This document shows, one piece after another, positions 11,309 to 22,813 of a DNA stretch of 64,000 bases (position 1 is its first letter; each line of letters opens with the position of its first letter). The stretch is taken from the NCBI GenBank assembly GCA_019633425.1, contig WSUB01000031.1, positions 124,001 to 188,000 of the forward strand. The letters are read 5' to 3'. Under the pieces are notes generated by a model. It was given only the letters and a program-made list of their open reading frames with translations. It did not search any database and had not been told where the DNA came from. The position numbers and the translations under genes are program-made. Origin of the DNA: Tulasnella sp. 424 (Eukaryota; Basidiomycota; Agaricomycetes; Cantharellales; Tulasnellaceae).

Positions 11309-13549
11309 TCATGATTCGGCCTCTGGTGTGGGTTTTCGACGGGCGGCAGCGGCGCGGCTTAATGCACGAGCTGCGGACTTGATCCGTCCGATTTCTTCAT
11401 AAATTCCAGCAGCTTGCTCGTAAAGGCGTATTGCGTCTTCGTGCTGATCCTGGTCTCTGTGGACATCGGCAAGCCACAACAGAGCCCGGGCTCTTCCGTG
11501 TCGGTCACCACTATCGATATAAATTTCCAGAGTTTCGGAGAAAAACTCAACGGCCCGGCTGTACTGCTTTTGAAGCCGATGAATATCAGCGAGGCCACAG
11601 AGAGCGTTGGCTCTCCCTCGTGTATCGCCGATGTCGGTCGAGATTTGGATGGCCTCGGAGTAGAACGTCATGGCTTCGCTGTACTGAGCTTGAAGCCGAT
11701 GCACATGACCAAGACCACGCAAAGCAGAGGCTCTCCGCTTTCTAGCGCCCATATTGGCGAAGATCTCGCCGGCCTCCGAGTAGAGCGTAGCGGCTTCGTT
11801 GTACTTGCTTTCAAGCTGACGCACCACGGCGAGACCATAGAGAGCCTCAGCCCTTTGTGCATCGTCAGCGGAGCTAGTACAGATACTCAAGGCTTCGGTG
11901 TAATATTTCGAGGCGTTGATATGGTCATTCTGATGTCGATGCATGGCTCCCAGTTTCATTAGAAGCTTAGGAGAGCGAGTTTGGGAATCCGACGGACTTG
12001 AGACCGGCTGCGGACCCGGAACAACCTTCGGCTATAGCATGATAGGTCAAATTGTGTTCAAATAACCGACAAACCAGCACTACTTACCATCCAATGCAGT
12101 GACTTGCTACAATCCTCAGCTGTCGGCCGCCTGCTGGGATCGAGGTTCCAACATGTGATCATAAGGGAATAAAGTCTCCGCATCAACACCATGCGGGTGT
12201 GATCAGCGGTGGATGGGAGGTTTCCCTGAATGACATGTATGACAACGACCGAGTCCTTTCGGACGTTTTCAAACGGAATGGCATTGGTCATAACCTATTT
12301 CACCGCGGATTGTAAGCTTCCGCTCAGTACAATTGCTGAATCTTGGCATACCTCGTAAAATATCCAGCCCAATGCCCAGATATCGCTCCATAACCCAGGT
12401 TCATCGTCCATAAGCAGCTCTGGAGCAGCCCAGCGTAGTGTGTATTTATTGCCCGTCAGTGTTACAGTATTGGTGGCTTCACAAAATTTCGTCTCGAGTA
12501 CCAGTGCTGGCTGCGCTCGGTTTTCGCTCTCGTCTATGGGGCGGTGCTCGGTAGGTTCTTTTTTTGCCAGGCGACGGGCGGAACCGAAGTCCGTGATTAC
12601 TGCCCGAAATTTTGAGTTCACCACCACGTTGACCTACGTAACGCACAGTTAAGCTTGCCAGCTGACACTCCCAGTAACAGCCGGACTGACCGATTTGAGG
12701 TCGCCATGGTATATCGGCGGGTCCCGACTATGAAGGTATCCCACTCCTCTTGTCACATCGTTGATCTAGCGTAGTGGTTTTCAGAGGATGGCTCAAAGTG
12801 CAGTGTTCTGATCCTACCAGCGAGATTCGTCCGGGATTTCCCATTCCTCCGACGCAACGAAGTCCTTTAAGTTCCCGTTGTCTGCCCAGGGAAAGACCAG
12901 CCAGACCCTATCCTCCGATAGGTCTTCAACAAATCCTTCAAGCTTGATGACATTTTGATAAGAGAGTTGAGTTAAGAATCCCGCTTCCCTAAGTGCCAGC
13001 TACGAGGGCTCAGCGTTGTGTGAAAGCATAACGTGATTAGATAAGTCGTTCTCAATCCTAATACTCGCTCCGTGTCCTTTCCGTTCTCGATCTTCAGTTT
13101 TTTAACCGCTACGGTCTAGCGGGTTGGAGTAGACGAGTTGTTCAACTAATTGCTCTTGGAAATGGGAGAGTCGGAATGGAACAGACCTTTCGCGTGCCAG
13201 TGGTTCCACCATCAGAGTTGTTCTTGCGCCCGGCATGTGCTGAATTATCGATTATGCTTTCAGTACCGGAAGTAGAAATCAAGAACGCTCGTGAAACCGT
13301 CGCATGTCCTCCGCGGAACTCGGAGGCGTCTTCCTCGAATTCGATCAAGGACGGATCAATTCGCCATTCCGCAAGTATCTGAAGCTTCTCCCGCTATAAT
13401 GAAATAGTCCTTGGTGAGAGATTATGTTCATTCGCCGTGATTCGGGAGGGACGTACTAATTTGCTGCTTGCTGAAGGTGTACTTTCGGGATCACTTGGAT
13501 CGGACCCAGAGGAACGAGGGTTGGCGTCGTCGCTTTTATCGACTGGCAT
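11309..13549 (-). CDS. Protein kinase (TKL-like) fused to TPR tail; one 1-bp frameshift
   Basis: Eight exons: 13549-13457, 13393-13187, 13115-13065, 12999-12818, 12765-12691, 12633-12352, 12294-12088, 12031-11309; introns 52-71 bp, all GT-AG and phase 0. About 606 residues. Low-complexity N-terminus, then kinase domain: unusual P-loop RGGHATVSRAF, VAVKK lysine (~105), HGDLKSVN catalytic loop (Asp ~200, HGD for HRD), DFG (~218), WAAPELL, DIWALG, and a CWNLDPSRRPTAEDC tail typical of tyrosine-kinase-like kinases. The last exon holds about five 40-residue TPR repeats, a protein-binding surface. Exon 4 is 182 bp where 183 is needed: just before its donor one base is missing near 12830-12834, where kinases of this type read about PxRISL. 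The gene is therefore a recent pseudogene or carries a sequence error. Probable role: signalling kinase with a TPR scaffold. Confidence 0.8.
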
Positions 13550-14089
13550 CCGATGGCTCAGCGTCAGAAGGATTGATGTTTAAATGGGTCGGCGCTCAGG
13601 GAGGGCTTCGTCCAGGGGGGAGGGGAAGCGAATAGAGGGGGTATAGGAGACGGAGTGGCAGGGAGTCTTAAATGTTATGGAGAGCTGCGGTGGGCTCTGC
13701 CTTCTCCTCTTGGCGAGACGCGGCGACAGTACCTTGCACCGCCACCTTGGCACTCTGCAAATAAGAAACCGTTCTAGTCAACCCTTCGAGTATCGCCAAG
13801 TGCATATATAGCCCATCAGTCTTCTCTGCGAATACGACGCTTACTGCAAACGTGACTCGTAGAGGCGACAGGCGCGGATGGCAAGTGTTTCGCATTGGCA
13901 GCCTGTGGTATTCGCGGTCCGTGACGTCGTCGGTTCGAAGCTAGGCCTGAGCCTTTTTCAATTGGTCTCAGCCATCCTCCAAGGCTATTCACGACATCTA
14001 AGATTCGCATGATCGGGACCCGTCGACTCTTCTTGCCTCCTGTCTCTACGACCTCGATAGCGTCGCTTCTACCTATCGCCCCAATGAAA
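13550..14089. other. Gap with possible minus-strand coding remnants
   Basis: Two minus-strand open frames (13895-13668 and 14127-13816) look weakly coding. The second starts MSTNTEYCLFEAGFIGAI and has a relative at 21467-21138 (MSTNIVCCLFEVVFIEAI), so the left edge of the A repeats may carry a decayed gene. No function recognised. Confidence 0.3.
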
Positions 14090-15830
14090 CCCGCTTCAAA
14101 TAAACAATATTCAGTATTTGTACTCAAATAGGATTTGAATAAAGGCTTTGTAAACTGACAAAAATACTATTATTTTCCATCCAGAGAGTGTCTTGAAGAG
14201 GTCGACGTTTGCTGAACCATAGGAGCGAGCAGCACTGAGTAGCTACTGCTTTCTTGAACATTCATGAACCCGCATCCGGGTCTGAAAGCTTCGCAAGGAT
14301 TCGCACACCCCTTAAAGTGACCGATCGTGATATTCCCCCTGGCTCAATGATCATTTTTGCAGAGACGGGATCAGTGCAGGTAAATTACCAGCTCCGGTAC
14401 CGTTCTACGCCATGCCCGGACTGGGGACGCATCGCAACGCCCTCAAGTCGAGCAAAAAGTCGTGACGGCCCTCTTTGAGATTAGAATGTTGTAAGTGAAT
14501 CACTGTGGTCTGCAGTTGAACGCGGACGCGTCCAGAGATGGGTAAAGTCCAGGGCGCGTAGAAGGGGGAGTTTTTACCTGGGTTGACAACATCCCACGTT
14601 AGGAACCTCCCATCCCCGACAAAGACTGCACCACCAACGCCCCTCCCTCTTCAACCATTCTGTCCCCACCTTTCGCATTCCGCTCGTATACATGAGCTGA
14701 CTTTGACGGTCATGGATCGCGTTCAGCGAGCGCTCGTGAGGTGAGCTGTTTGCACTCCCAGATCGCTTCCAGGACTAACGAACCATACGTCTCTCTCTTC
14801 GTCCAGCAGGAAGGCTGAAGCACCGCAAATTACACGTCTACAGCAGATCTCCGAAGACATTCAAACTTGGATGGCTATTACATGACGCATTGACGGCTTT
14901 GCGACAGCGCTGAATCCCTTTCGCTCGGGGTGTTTCAATCTCAACTACCCGCGTCTCCCCTCCACAAAGCTCTCTACAATGCACAAACGACGGCAACTAC
15001 TCCCAGCTACCTCGCACTCTAGCGGAACACCCTCGTCTCCATCCCGATATCAAGAGTTCTAGCATGCCGCCTCCACCACCTTCGTTCCCCACCCATCGCC
15101 GACGGTGTCAGGACCTCCCGCACCGAAACAAGGTCGTACGGCAAGAACGCGTTTGCACGTGGATACCGATCCCGGAGAACCATCGTATACGGCACGAAGA
15201 GCTCTGGCGTGTACGTCGAGACGCCCGACGACCGCGCGGAGGAGCCCGCTATGGTCTGAGCGTGCTGGATATGTTCTTCCTAGATAGCGTCGCACCCGTA
15301 CACTTGTTTCCATACAAGGTTATATCAATGTGACCTGTTGTCCGCGCCGGGAAAACCCCCTCCGACTACAAATCTTTCCTTATCAACGCCATGACGTAGT
15401 TTGGCTCGAGTTCAAAGCCAGCACGACGCGTACCCATCGCGACATCCACAGAAAGTGCGTCGAAGACATCGCGTAGGAAGCACATCCAAAGGAACCACAA
15501 ATGTCAACGAGCGGTTTTTGATAGGGAGGGGTAGTTGGAAAGGATTCGCTAAGCGATTCTAACTATGTGGGTGGAAGTTTGACACCGATACAGGTATAGC
15601 GGGAGCATCCCGATGCAATTCTTGACCCAAAACGCTGCTCGATATGCACAGTTCGCGTCTTGCACGCCTGTCGAAAGTAAGCAAGTTGTATCAGCTCCAT
15701 AATACATTGAGATTTTCCAATTGCTCCACGTGAGGGACTGCCGACCGAGATTGAGAGCACAAGGGCGATCTGAAGCCGGTCCGAGGTCAGCGTCGAGGCA
15801 CTTTGGCCCAGAGTTATATCTAGAGCAGCT
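14090..15830 (+). repeat. Repeat A, partial copy A2
   Basis: Matches the left third of A1/A3, from the AATAAACAATATTCAGTATT stretch through the region ending in TCCACGTGAG near 15734. It lacks the zinc-finger gene. The minus-strand coding remnants (15333-15059 and flanks) are homologous to the decayed gene in the other copies but not continuously open. Confidence 0.7.
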
Positions 15831-16237
15831 CGAAGAGGGCTTCAAGGTCTATGACAGCTAAGATCAATTTTCTGGGGAGACCGAGAACCCCTCGTAGTGT
15901 AAGCGCGCATACACCGCTTTCCACCAGAATGGTCCAGAACTCGAATGGAACTACAACATAACTTGTCACACGTGCCAAGGAGACGTGTGCCCATCGGTAA
16001 TGATGCGGCCAACGATCGAACCTCGTTTAGGTGCACTGTGGTTAAAAGGAGAGAGAGGCTTTGCAAGGGATGTCATGATATTCAGCCAGAACTAGGGTTA
16101 GATTTACAAAGCTGATGGCGGGTATAATGGTGATTGAATGACATAGTAGCAGCATGTTAATGGGTATATTGGCGTGCTCTCCGAACACGCCCCCCGCCCC
16201 CGCAGACATGCTCATCGCAGAGCAAAGGGAAAGGCAA
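15831..16237. other. Intergenic, nothing recognised
   Basis: A short stretch between A2 and the second kinase gene, with a CCCCCCGCCCCC-like run near 16190. No gene seen. Confidence 0.4.
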
Positions 16238-17778
16238 TCATTTGTTGAGTGTCAAGGCTCCCGTTATATGAGATGCGACCTTCTCCGCAGACCAGCGGCG
16301 GGATAAATCCTTTGACCAACACGCCTCCAAAACCGGCCAGAGGAGGTCCGGGTATGGGATGGAGTGGGTATTCGGAGTTGGCAGATCGTACTTGACCACT
16401 GATTGAAAGATCCCGTTTCTGGTGCGGCGGTGCTCGTATGGTTGTCTTGAAGTTACCAGCTAGCAGGCAAATCCATTAGTTCTCATAGGATTCAGCGCCG
16501 CAGAACGTTGACGAAGCATACCTCATAGATGATCCAACCCAGGGCCCAGAGGTCTGTATAGATTGTCCGAGGGACATCGTCGAACAAAACAGGGTCTGCA
16601 TACCGGAGTGTATTTTGGCATCCAGTCGAGGTTCGCAGATCACGGGACAGCGCGTCGTCCATAATTACGGACAATCCGAAGTCCACGAGCCTTGCAACCC
16701 CGTCCGCGCCAATCAAAATATTCTCCTGAAAAAAAAAGTGTCAATGAGTGGGTTATTCATTGCATGGGAGCTACTCACAGGCTTGACATCTCCATGCACA
16801 ATTTGTGGATCCATACGATGGAGATACGCCAATCCACTGGCAACCTGACGTGCCTATGAACAAAGAGGATTAGGTGGGACTAAGAGGAAAACCAAGGCAC
16901 TACATACGAGATGCAAAGGATCGATGGGGTGCTGTTTCATGTATTCTCTTACATTTCCTCCCTCCTGCCACTTTGACAACAATCTTGCCGAGCAACCCTC
17001 AAAGATGTAGCCCACAAAAGGTGTGATATTCGGGTGGTGGAGTTTATACCAAGAAACTACTTCCCGAAGAAGGTGCTTCGTAAGATCTAGAGTTAGTAAC
17101 AAGCTGTTGGCCAAGTCGGACGGAAAATGGCTTACCCTGAGCAGCCTTCGATCTGATAGACCATCTCCTGGTCGCAGGTGTATCCTTTTGTCCGCAATCT
17201 TTTCTAATTCTCCTGTAGTCTCGTCAATTAACCAGGAGCACCACACATCCCCAAATGATCCCCGAGAGCGAGCGTTCTTTTCGTCGGTGCGGATATGCCG
17301 GGGCTCAATCCGGAGATGTCGAGTCGTGCTCACAGCCTCCTCCTTGAACAAAGAAGATCAATGTCAGGAAAGCCTTGATTTAGAAAGAGCGCGAGCATAC
17401 CATAGCTGCTCGTTGAAGCTCAATCTGTGGCCATGCACCACGAGGCTCTTCAAACTCTGAAAGTGCTGAAAAGATGGGAGATAACGGTGTTCCAGGAGTT
17501 GGCGGGATATCCGGAAGTTCTGGGAACCTAGGTGTTACTGGTGCTCTAGGAGTTGGCGGGATATCCACTGGCCGAATCCAACGGGAAGAGCTGCAGACAG
17601 GAACTGGGCCCAATGTCAGTCGCAAAAGGGGGCTCTTCCGGCGACGAGTCTTGGTTATTGTAGATGGTACGGCGCCGATTAGCAGTGTGTTCGTCGTGTC
17701 GTTTGGACAGAGCGACTCTTGAATCAGTGAGATATCATGCGGTACCAGTGGTGCGGTGCGTAAAAGAGGTGAGGGCAT
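16238..17778 (-). CDS. Protein kinase, intact, six exons
   Basis: Exons 17778-17401, 17342-17136, 17075-16908, 16853-16779, 16725-16522, 16459-16238; five GT-AG introns of 53-62 bp, all phase 0; 417 residues. A Pro-rich N-terminus (repeated IPPTP motifs, residues ~70-110) precedes the kinase domain: P-loop SRGSFGDVW (~152-160), KIADKRI lysine (~178), catalytic loop HGDVKPEN (Asp ~273) split by an intron after KP, VDFG (~291), DLWALGWIIYE, ELVTSRQPYE, and CWSKDLSRRWSAEKV. The usual APE is replaced by ADP in LRYADPVLF. Exon lengths 207 and 75 bp and the intron after (I/F)YE match the kinase-TPR gene, so the two are paralogues, but this one has no TPR tail. Probable TKL-type signalling kinase. 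Confidence 0.85.
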
Positions 17779-18800
17779 AAGAGGTGAGGATACAAATCGA
17801 GACTGTCAGGGGCCCGCAGTCACGATCTGGTGCAGAATCGGTCGTATCGATGATGACTGGCTAGCCATTGTCAGAGAATCGGGAATGGGAATCAGTAGAG
17901 GTACTAGCTGATGAGCTTTATACTTATAGATGTCTGTCAGAGGCCACCTTATAACCGAACCAACCAGGGACCTGACATGGGCAAACGCCCAGCCCCTGGT
18001 CCCGGCTTATGCGGCAAAGAGCGAACAAGCAGCAACTCAAATAGAGACTAATCATGCTGTAGATACGAGCATTAAACTGAGCCTTGTTGCGACTGATTTG
18101 AGAGTCGCGTCGTACAGTGGGGCTCAGTTCAGAGTTGGCATGGCGCGAGGCTTGAGCTCCCAAACAGTCCGACACGGTGCTCAGTTCAGACACCATCGAG
18201 CAGACTTCACATCGGTCGCACTTCCTGGTTACCCGCATTGCAGCTCCAAATAGGTGCTTCTATGTGCGAGACCTTTCTTCTGGCAACTCTGGAATACTTG
18301 TAGCCAGACCAAAGAGTGTTTCACGGGAGGAAAACTTGCTCGGGGTGGATGAATCAAGCGCTCAAATGCGACCCCGGGAATGCCGTCCGGGCTCCAAACT
18401 TGTGTGTGAACGGAGAAATGAGCTCAGGAAGAGCAGGAAATCGATCTCTGAAATCGTTTACCTGCATGGAAAATTCCTCATCAGCAAGAAATGCTCCCAG
18501 ACCGTGTTAACCTAGAGGGGCTGGAATGAGGCCGCCCAGCTCGTTTTCATTTGCGTGAGTCAAACTTACATGTAGACAAAGTATTGATCGAATGGATGCG
18601 GAAGCCAGGCATGCTGGTTAGGTCGAAGCTGCGTTGCACGCATAAAGAGACCTGTGACCGGTCAAATGCCGTAGACCCTCCTTTTGATCCCCACTAAATG
18701 GATATTCTTCTAGCTCCGCATCGGGTTCTAGACGATCACCACTAAGGAAAAAGGTCTAATGTGATTATTCCACACCACTCAACCGCTCTTAAGACAACCG
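17779..18800. other. Intergenic, nothing recognised
   Basis: Upstream region of the intact kinase gene. Several ORFs of about 100 codons overlap on both strands without family resemblance. Confidence 0.4.
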
Positions 18801-19256
18801 TCAAGCACGGTAAAATTTGAGGCGATGGGCGTGAATAGCCTTCCACCCGACCCCCGATAGATCCTCCAAATGTAGTCGGTTACGGTACACTTCCTCAAGG
18901 AACCAGCTTCTCGGCTTACCTTGGCTGGCGTTCACAAGAGACCAGACGCCTTGCAGCGAAGACAGGTTCCAAAAGGCAGTCGCAACTAACAATCGAAATA
19001 AACACTTGGAGGTGCGCTCCTGGATTGTACCATAGACTTGCTGCGTTACTTTTCTATTTGTCGCCAAGTCTGGCTCGGGAGATGTTTTGGGACCCGTTTG
19101 AGCGTCCAATCGACGCATCAGCAAGTTCTCCTCCTGTGAAGGGGTCCGTCCGCCAAGCTGCAAGGATTTCAAGCGAGGAAAAGAAGATTCCCGCATGTGG
19201 AAGAAGACTTTCATTCCGAATTGCGACATCCGGGGAGTCCCAGTGATATCCCCCAC
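18801..19256 (-). CDS. Hypothetical ORF, 151 codons
   Basis: Open frame starting MGDITGTPRMSQFGMKVFF. It contains FPRLKSLQLGG, reminiscent of a single leucine-rich repeat in fungal F-box/LRR proteins, but no F-box or repeat series is visible. It could be the 3' exon of a decayed gene. No splice-supported upstream exon found. Confidence 0.25.
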   Translation of the reverse strand: MGDITGTPRMSQFGMKVFFHMRESSFPRLKSLQLGGRTPSQEENLLMRRLDAQTGPKTSPEPDLATNRKVTQQVYGTIQERTSKCLFRLLVATAFWNLSSLQGVWSLVNASQGKPRSWFLEEVYRNRLHLEDLSGVGWKAIHAHRLKFYRA

Positions 19257-19857
19257 AAAAAGTTGTATTTACTATTTAGTCTGCCCCCGGGAGACTATCC
19301 CAGTGACGCGTTTGGTGATATGTAGTATTACGACAATGACAGGCGAGCCGCCCTCCCGGCCCAAAGGGAGGGAAAAGATTCAAAACCAATGCTCGAGGCA
19401 AAAACAATCGAGATGAGGGGATATCTCCTTGTCCTTTTACTGGAAGCTCAATACCTCCGTGGCGGAGCCGAGAGGTGCGCTCGTTGGAGACAGTCTCCTA
19501 AAAGTCTCGCCATGACTGAGCCGAGCGGTGCCCGAGTTGGAGACAGTCTCCTCGAAATAGCGGGACAGAATCTTCAAGAGTATTTATGGTCGTATCTACA
19601 GCATATTTGGTCTGCTATTCCAGATGCCGCATTTCCTTTTCCGCGGGAACGACAGTACGCAAGTCACCGGCTGAATCGGCGAGTTGTCAACCGAGTTCAG
19701 GCTTATGGCGGGAGTTGAGAGGTAAGCTCGGTTGAAACTCCCATTATTAGGCTTTGGCATTGTCGAATTGGTTACTGATCCTAAAGCATCTTATTTCCGT
19801 GACGTCACCCAGTCTGCCCATCTGCTCATCATCCCAGCCATCTCCCATTCCTTCAGC
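19257..19857. other. Gene-free stretch
   Basis: Holds the short duplicated motif at 19464-19555. Otherwise no gene or known element was seen. Confidence 0.35.
19464..19555. repeat. Short imperfect direct repeat (two units)
   Basis: Two ~36-bp units, each containing GAGCCGAG(A/C)GGTGC and ending GTTGGAGACAGTCTCCT. The unit end GGAGACAGTCTCC is itself an inverted repeat. Confidence 0.6.
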
Positions 19858-21410
19858 CATACCCAGCAGAGCCTTCCCATAGAATCTGAAGTTGTTGTCG
19901 ATTGTCCGACAAAGACCTCATGAGGTCAGAACCTAAGCTTCAGTTGGTCTTGTACAGTGTTCATAGAGGAGGGCTTTCGACTGTACTGTGGAGATCCGAC
20001 CGGAGATGGTTCTGACCGCAGCCAGTATCGGCACTGCGTTCACACCGCTCGACCCATCATACAGTCGACCCAAGGTTTTGACGAAACCCAGAGGCTGTTG
20101 CACCCTTAAGCTAGCAAGGACCATATTATCTTTGGGGTACGTGGCTCATGAGCTGTGCACAGACCAGCATTGGGCCTTGGTTCAAATTAGGGAATTGGCG
20201 GGCGACTCTCATTCGCTCATACATAGCCTCCGTTTCCGTGAAGCATCCATGTATGTACCCCAAACCGTAAGTAGAGCTACATATTGGGATGAAGGTAATT
20301 TTGATGTGCACTTGTTCCATCTCCGGGTCTCGTCAGCGAGGCTTGGGCCATGCACTTGGCTGATCGGATCCTCGCCACCTAGGCCTGCATCACTGTCAAA
20401 CCTAGAAATCTCATTTCAGCTCTCTCATTTCGGCTCTCTCATTTCGTCATTCTAGTTTAACCGCATATCAAAACACCTGAAACTACCCTCGCTGCGCTCA
20501 GTGTTTGCGAGTTAGCGCCGAGCGCCTGTCCCGGGTTCCTCGAGAGCTTCCTTGGTCGATGAAAGGACGTGCGGCACTGTCAGAATGTCCGCTCATCCAT
20601 TATAGCAAGTCGAACATAACAGGAAATCAATACGACTCCCTCGAGGGCCTCGCCAGAGAGCCGTGGCGGTCCATGCCTTTCCGGACTGGGTCAGGCCCCT
20701 AGGCCTTCAGGCTTCTGGCCCTTTCTAGTGTTTGCTGAATAAGCACCCGTCTCGGCTCTGAAGGTCCCAAAATCGACATTGCAAGCTGGCAAGATGCCAT
20801 GTTGGAATGGAGATGTAGGATGGAAGCGCTATCTAGGGTTGTTAGTGAGTCTGTCCCCCATTTGCCCTTTCCTCGCCGTCCTTGGCCAGTCGTGGCCATT
20901 AGCTGTTTTCGAAAGGTTTCTTTCGCCTATTTCTACGAATGTACGTTAGAGAGTGCCGCTACTGCTGTATCATGGTATTGAGGGAGAGCTGAACGTCGGC
21001 CTTATGCCCGGAAATGACAGAAGTTTGTGAGTCGGACGTCGTTGACTCCCATCCCTTCCATCGCGAGCATGAACAACCACTGTCGTCGCTAGCAATGGCA
21101 CCCCAACCATTGGCCTCCGAAAAACCCGCCGCACCATTCACCTCACGCCTGGAACAACGAACGATGAGAGTCTAACTACTGAGGATCTAGTGTCAATGCT
21201 GGAGTGGCAAGAATCGCGAGGAGCGCTGGTGTCCCCTCCAGTCAAAGTCTCAATATTAGTGGATGGTAGATGATGTTCAGCTACTCTACCCCTCTCGTCA
21301 AGCTCTTTAAACCGCTCAATGTCCTCGTCTGCTATTGTCGTTGATGGGTCTGGGAAAGTTCGTGAGCCGGACATCGCAGGACATCGTCCGCCGTCGAGTC
21401 TGTCTCTTCT
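19858..21410 (+). repeat. Repeat B, copy B1
   Basis: Direct copy of 30486-32424, shown for example by GAATCTGAAGTTGTTGTCGA / GAATCTGAAGTTGCTGTCGA near the left edges and a CGATGAGAGTC core at about 21162 and 32244. It is immediately followed by repeat A in both places. Only short ORFs, no recognised product. It contains a CTCTCATTTC(G/A)G micro-repeat around 20408-20450. Confidence 0.7.
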
Positions 21411-21851
21411 ACTTATCGCCTCAATGAAAACCACTTCAAATAAACAACATACAATATTTGTACTCAAACAGGATTAGAATAAAGCTTTGTAAGCTGACAA
21501 CATTACTATTATTTTCCATCCAGATTCATGAGAGTGTCTTGAAGAGGTTGCCGAACGTTTGCAGGTTCGCTGTAACCTTAGGGTGCTAGCGAGGAGCACT
21601 GAGTATGTAGCCATCGCTTTCTTGAACATTCGCGAACCCGCAACCGGGTCTGAAAGCCTCGCAAGGATTCGCACGCCCTTGAAGTGACCGATAGTTCTAT
21701 TCCCCTTGGTTCCATGATCCCTTTTGCAGAGACGGGATCGGTGCAGGTAGAAAATCACCAGCTCCGTACCGTTATACGCCGGGTACGCATTGCAACGCCC
21801 TCCAATCGAACAAAATTTGTGACGGTCCTCTTTGAGGTTAGAATGTTGTAA

Positions 21852-22690
21852 GCTGATTTACTGTGGTCTGTAATTTGGGTTAAGCGCGGACGCGTACGGA
21901 GAACTGGGTGGAGTGTAGAAGGGGGAGCTTTTACCTGGGTTGACAACATCCCACGTTAGTGACCTCCCATCCCCAGCGAGACTGCACCACCAACGCCCCT
22001 CCCTCTTCAACCCTGCTGTCCCCACCTTTCGCATTCCGCTCGTATACATGAGCTGGCTCTGATGGCCATGGATCGCGCTCAGCGAGCGATCGTGAGGTAA
22101 GCGTGTTTGCACTCCCAGATCGCGTTCGGGACTCACAAACCATACCTCTGTCTTCGTCCAGCAGGAAGGCTGAAGCACCGCAAATCACACGTCCACAGCA
22201 GATCTCCAAAGACATTCGGACTTGGATGGCCATTACATAACTCATTGACGGCTTTGCGACCCCGCCGAATCCCTTTTGCTCCCGGTGTTTCAATCAAAAC
22301 TGCTCGCGTCTCCCCTCCACCAAAGCTCTCTACTATGCACAAACGACGGCAACTACTCCCAGCTACCCCGCACTCTAGCAGAACACCCTCGTTTCCGTCC
22401 CGATATCAAGAGTTCTAGCATACCACCTCCACCGCCTTCGTTCCCCATCCATCGCCGACGATGCCAGGACCTCCCGCGCCCAATCAAGGTCGTACGGCAA
22501 GAACGCGCCTGCACGTGGATACCGATCCCGGAGAACCATCGTATACGGCACGGAGAGCTCTGGCGTGAACGTCGAGACGCCCGACGACCGCGCAAAGGGG
22601 CCTGCCATGGTCTGAGCGTGCTGGATATGCTCTTCCTAGATAGCGTCGCACCCGTACACTTGTTTCCATACAAGGTTATATCAATGTGAC
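21852..22690 (-). pseudogene. Decayed unrecognised gene of repeat A (A3 copy)
   Basis: Homologue of the A1 segment at 5224-6057. The exon with WWCSLAGDGRSLTWDVVN is present and ends at a CAG|GTAAAA donor-like site, but the reading frame shifts in a GGGAGGGG run and upstream frames are inconsistent. A run starting MYGNKCTGATLSRK is shared with other copies. Product unknown. Confidence 0.35.
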
Positions 22691-22713
22691 CTGTTGTCCG
22701 CGCCGGGAAAACC

Positions 22714-22813
22714 NNNNNNNNNNNNNNNNNNNNNNNNNNNNNNNNNNNNNNNNNNNNNNNNNNNNNNNNNNNNNNNNNNNNNNNNNNNNNNNNNNNNNNN
22801 NNNNNNNNNNNNN
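22714..22813. other. Assembly gap (100 N) with duplicated flanks
   Basis: Exactly 100 N. The 77 bp before the gap (22637-22713) and the 77 bp after it (22814-22890) are identical, which is what unmerged overlapping contig ends look like. Confidence 0.9.
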
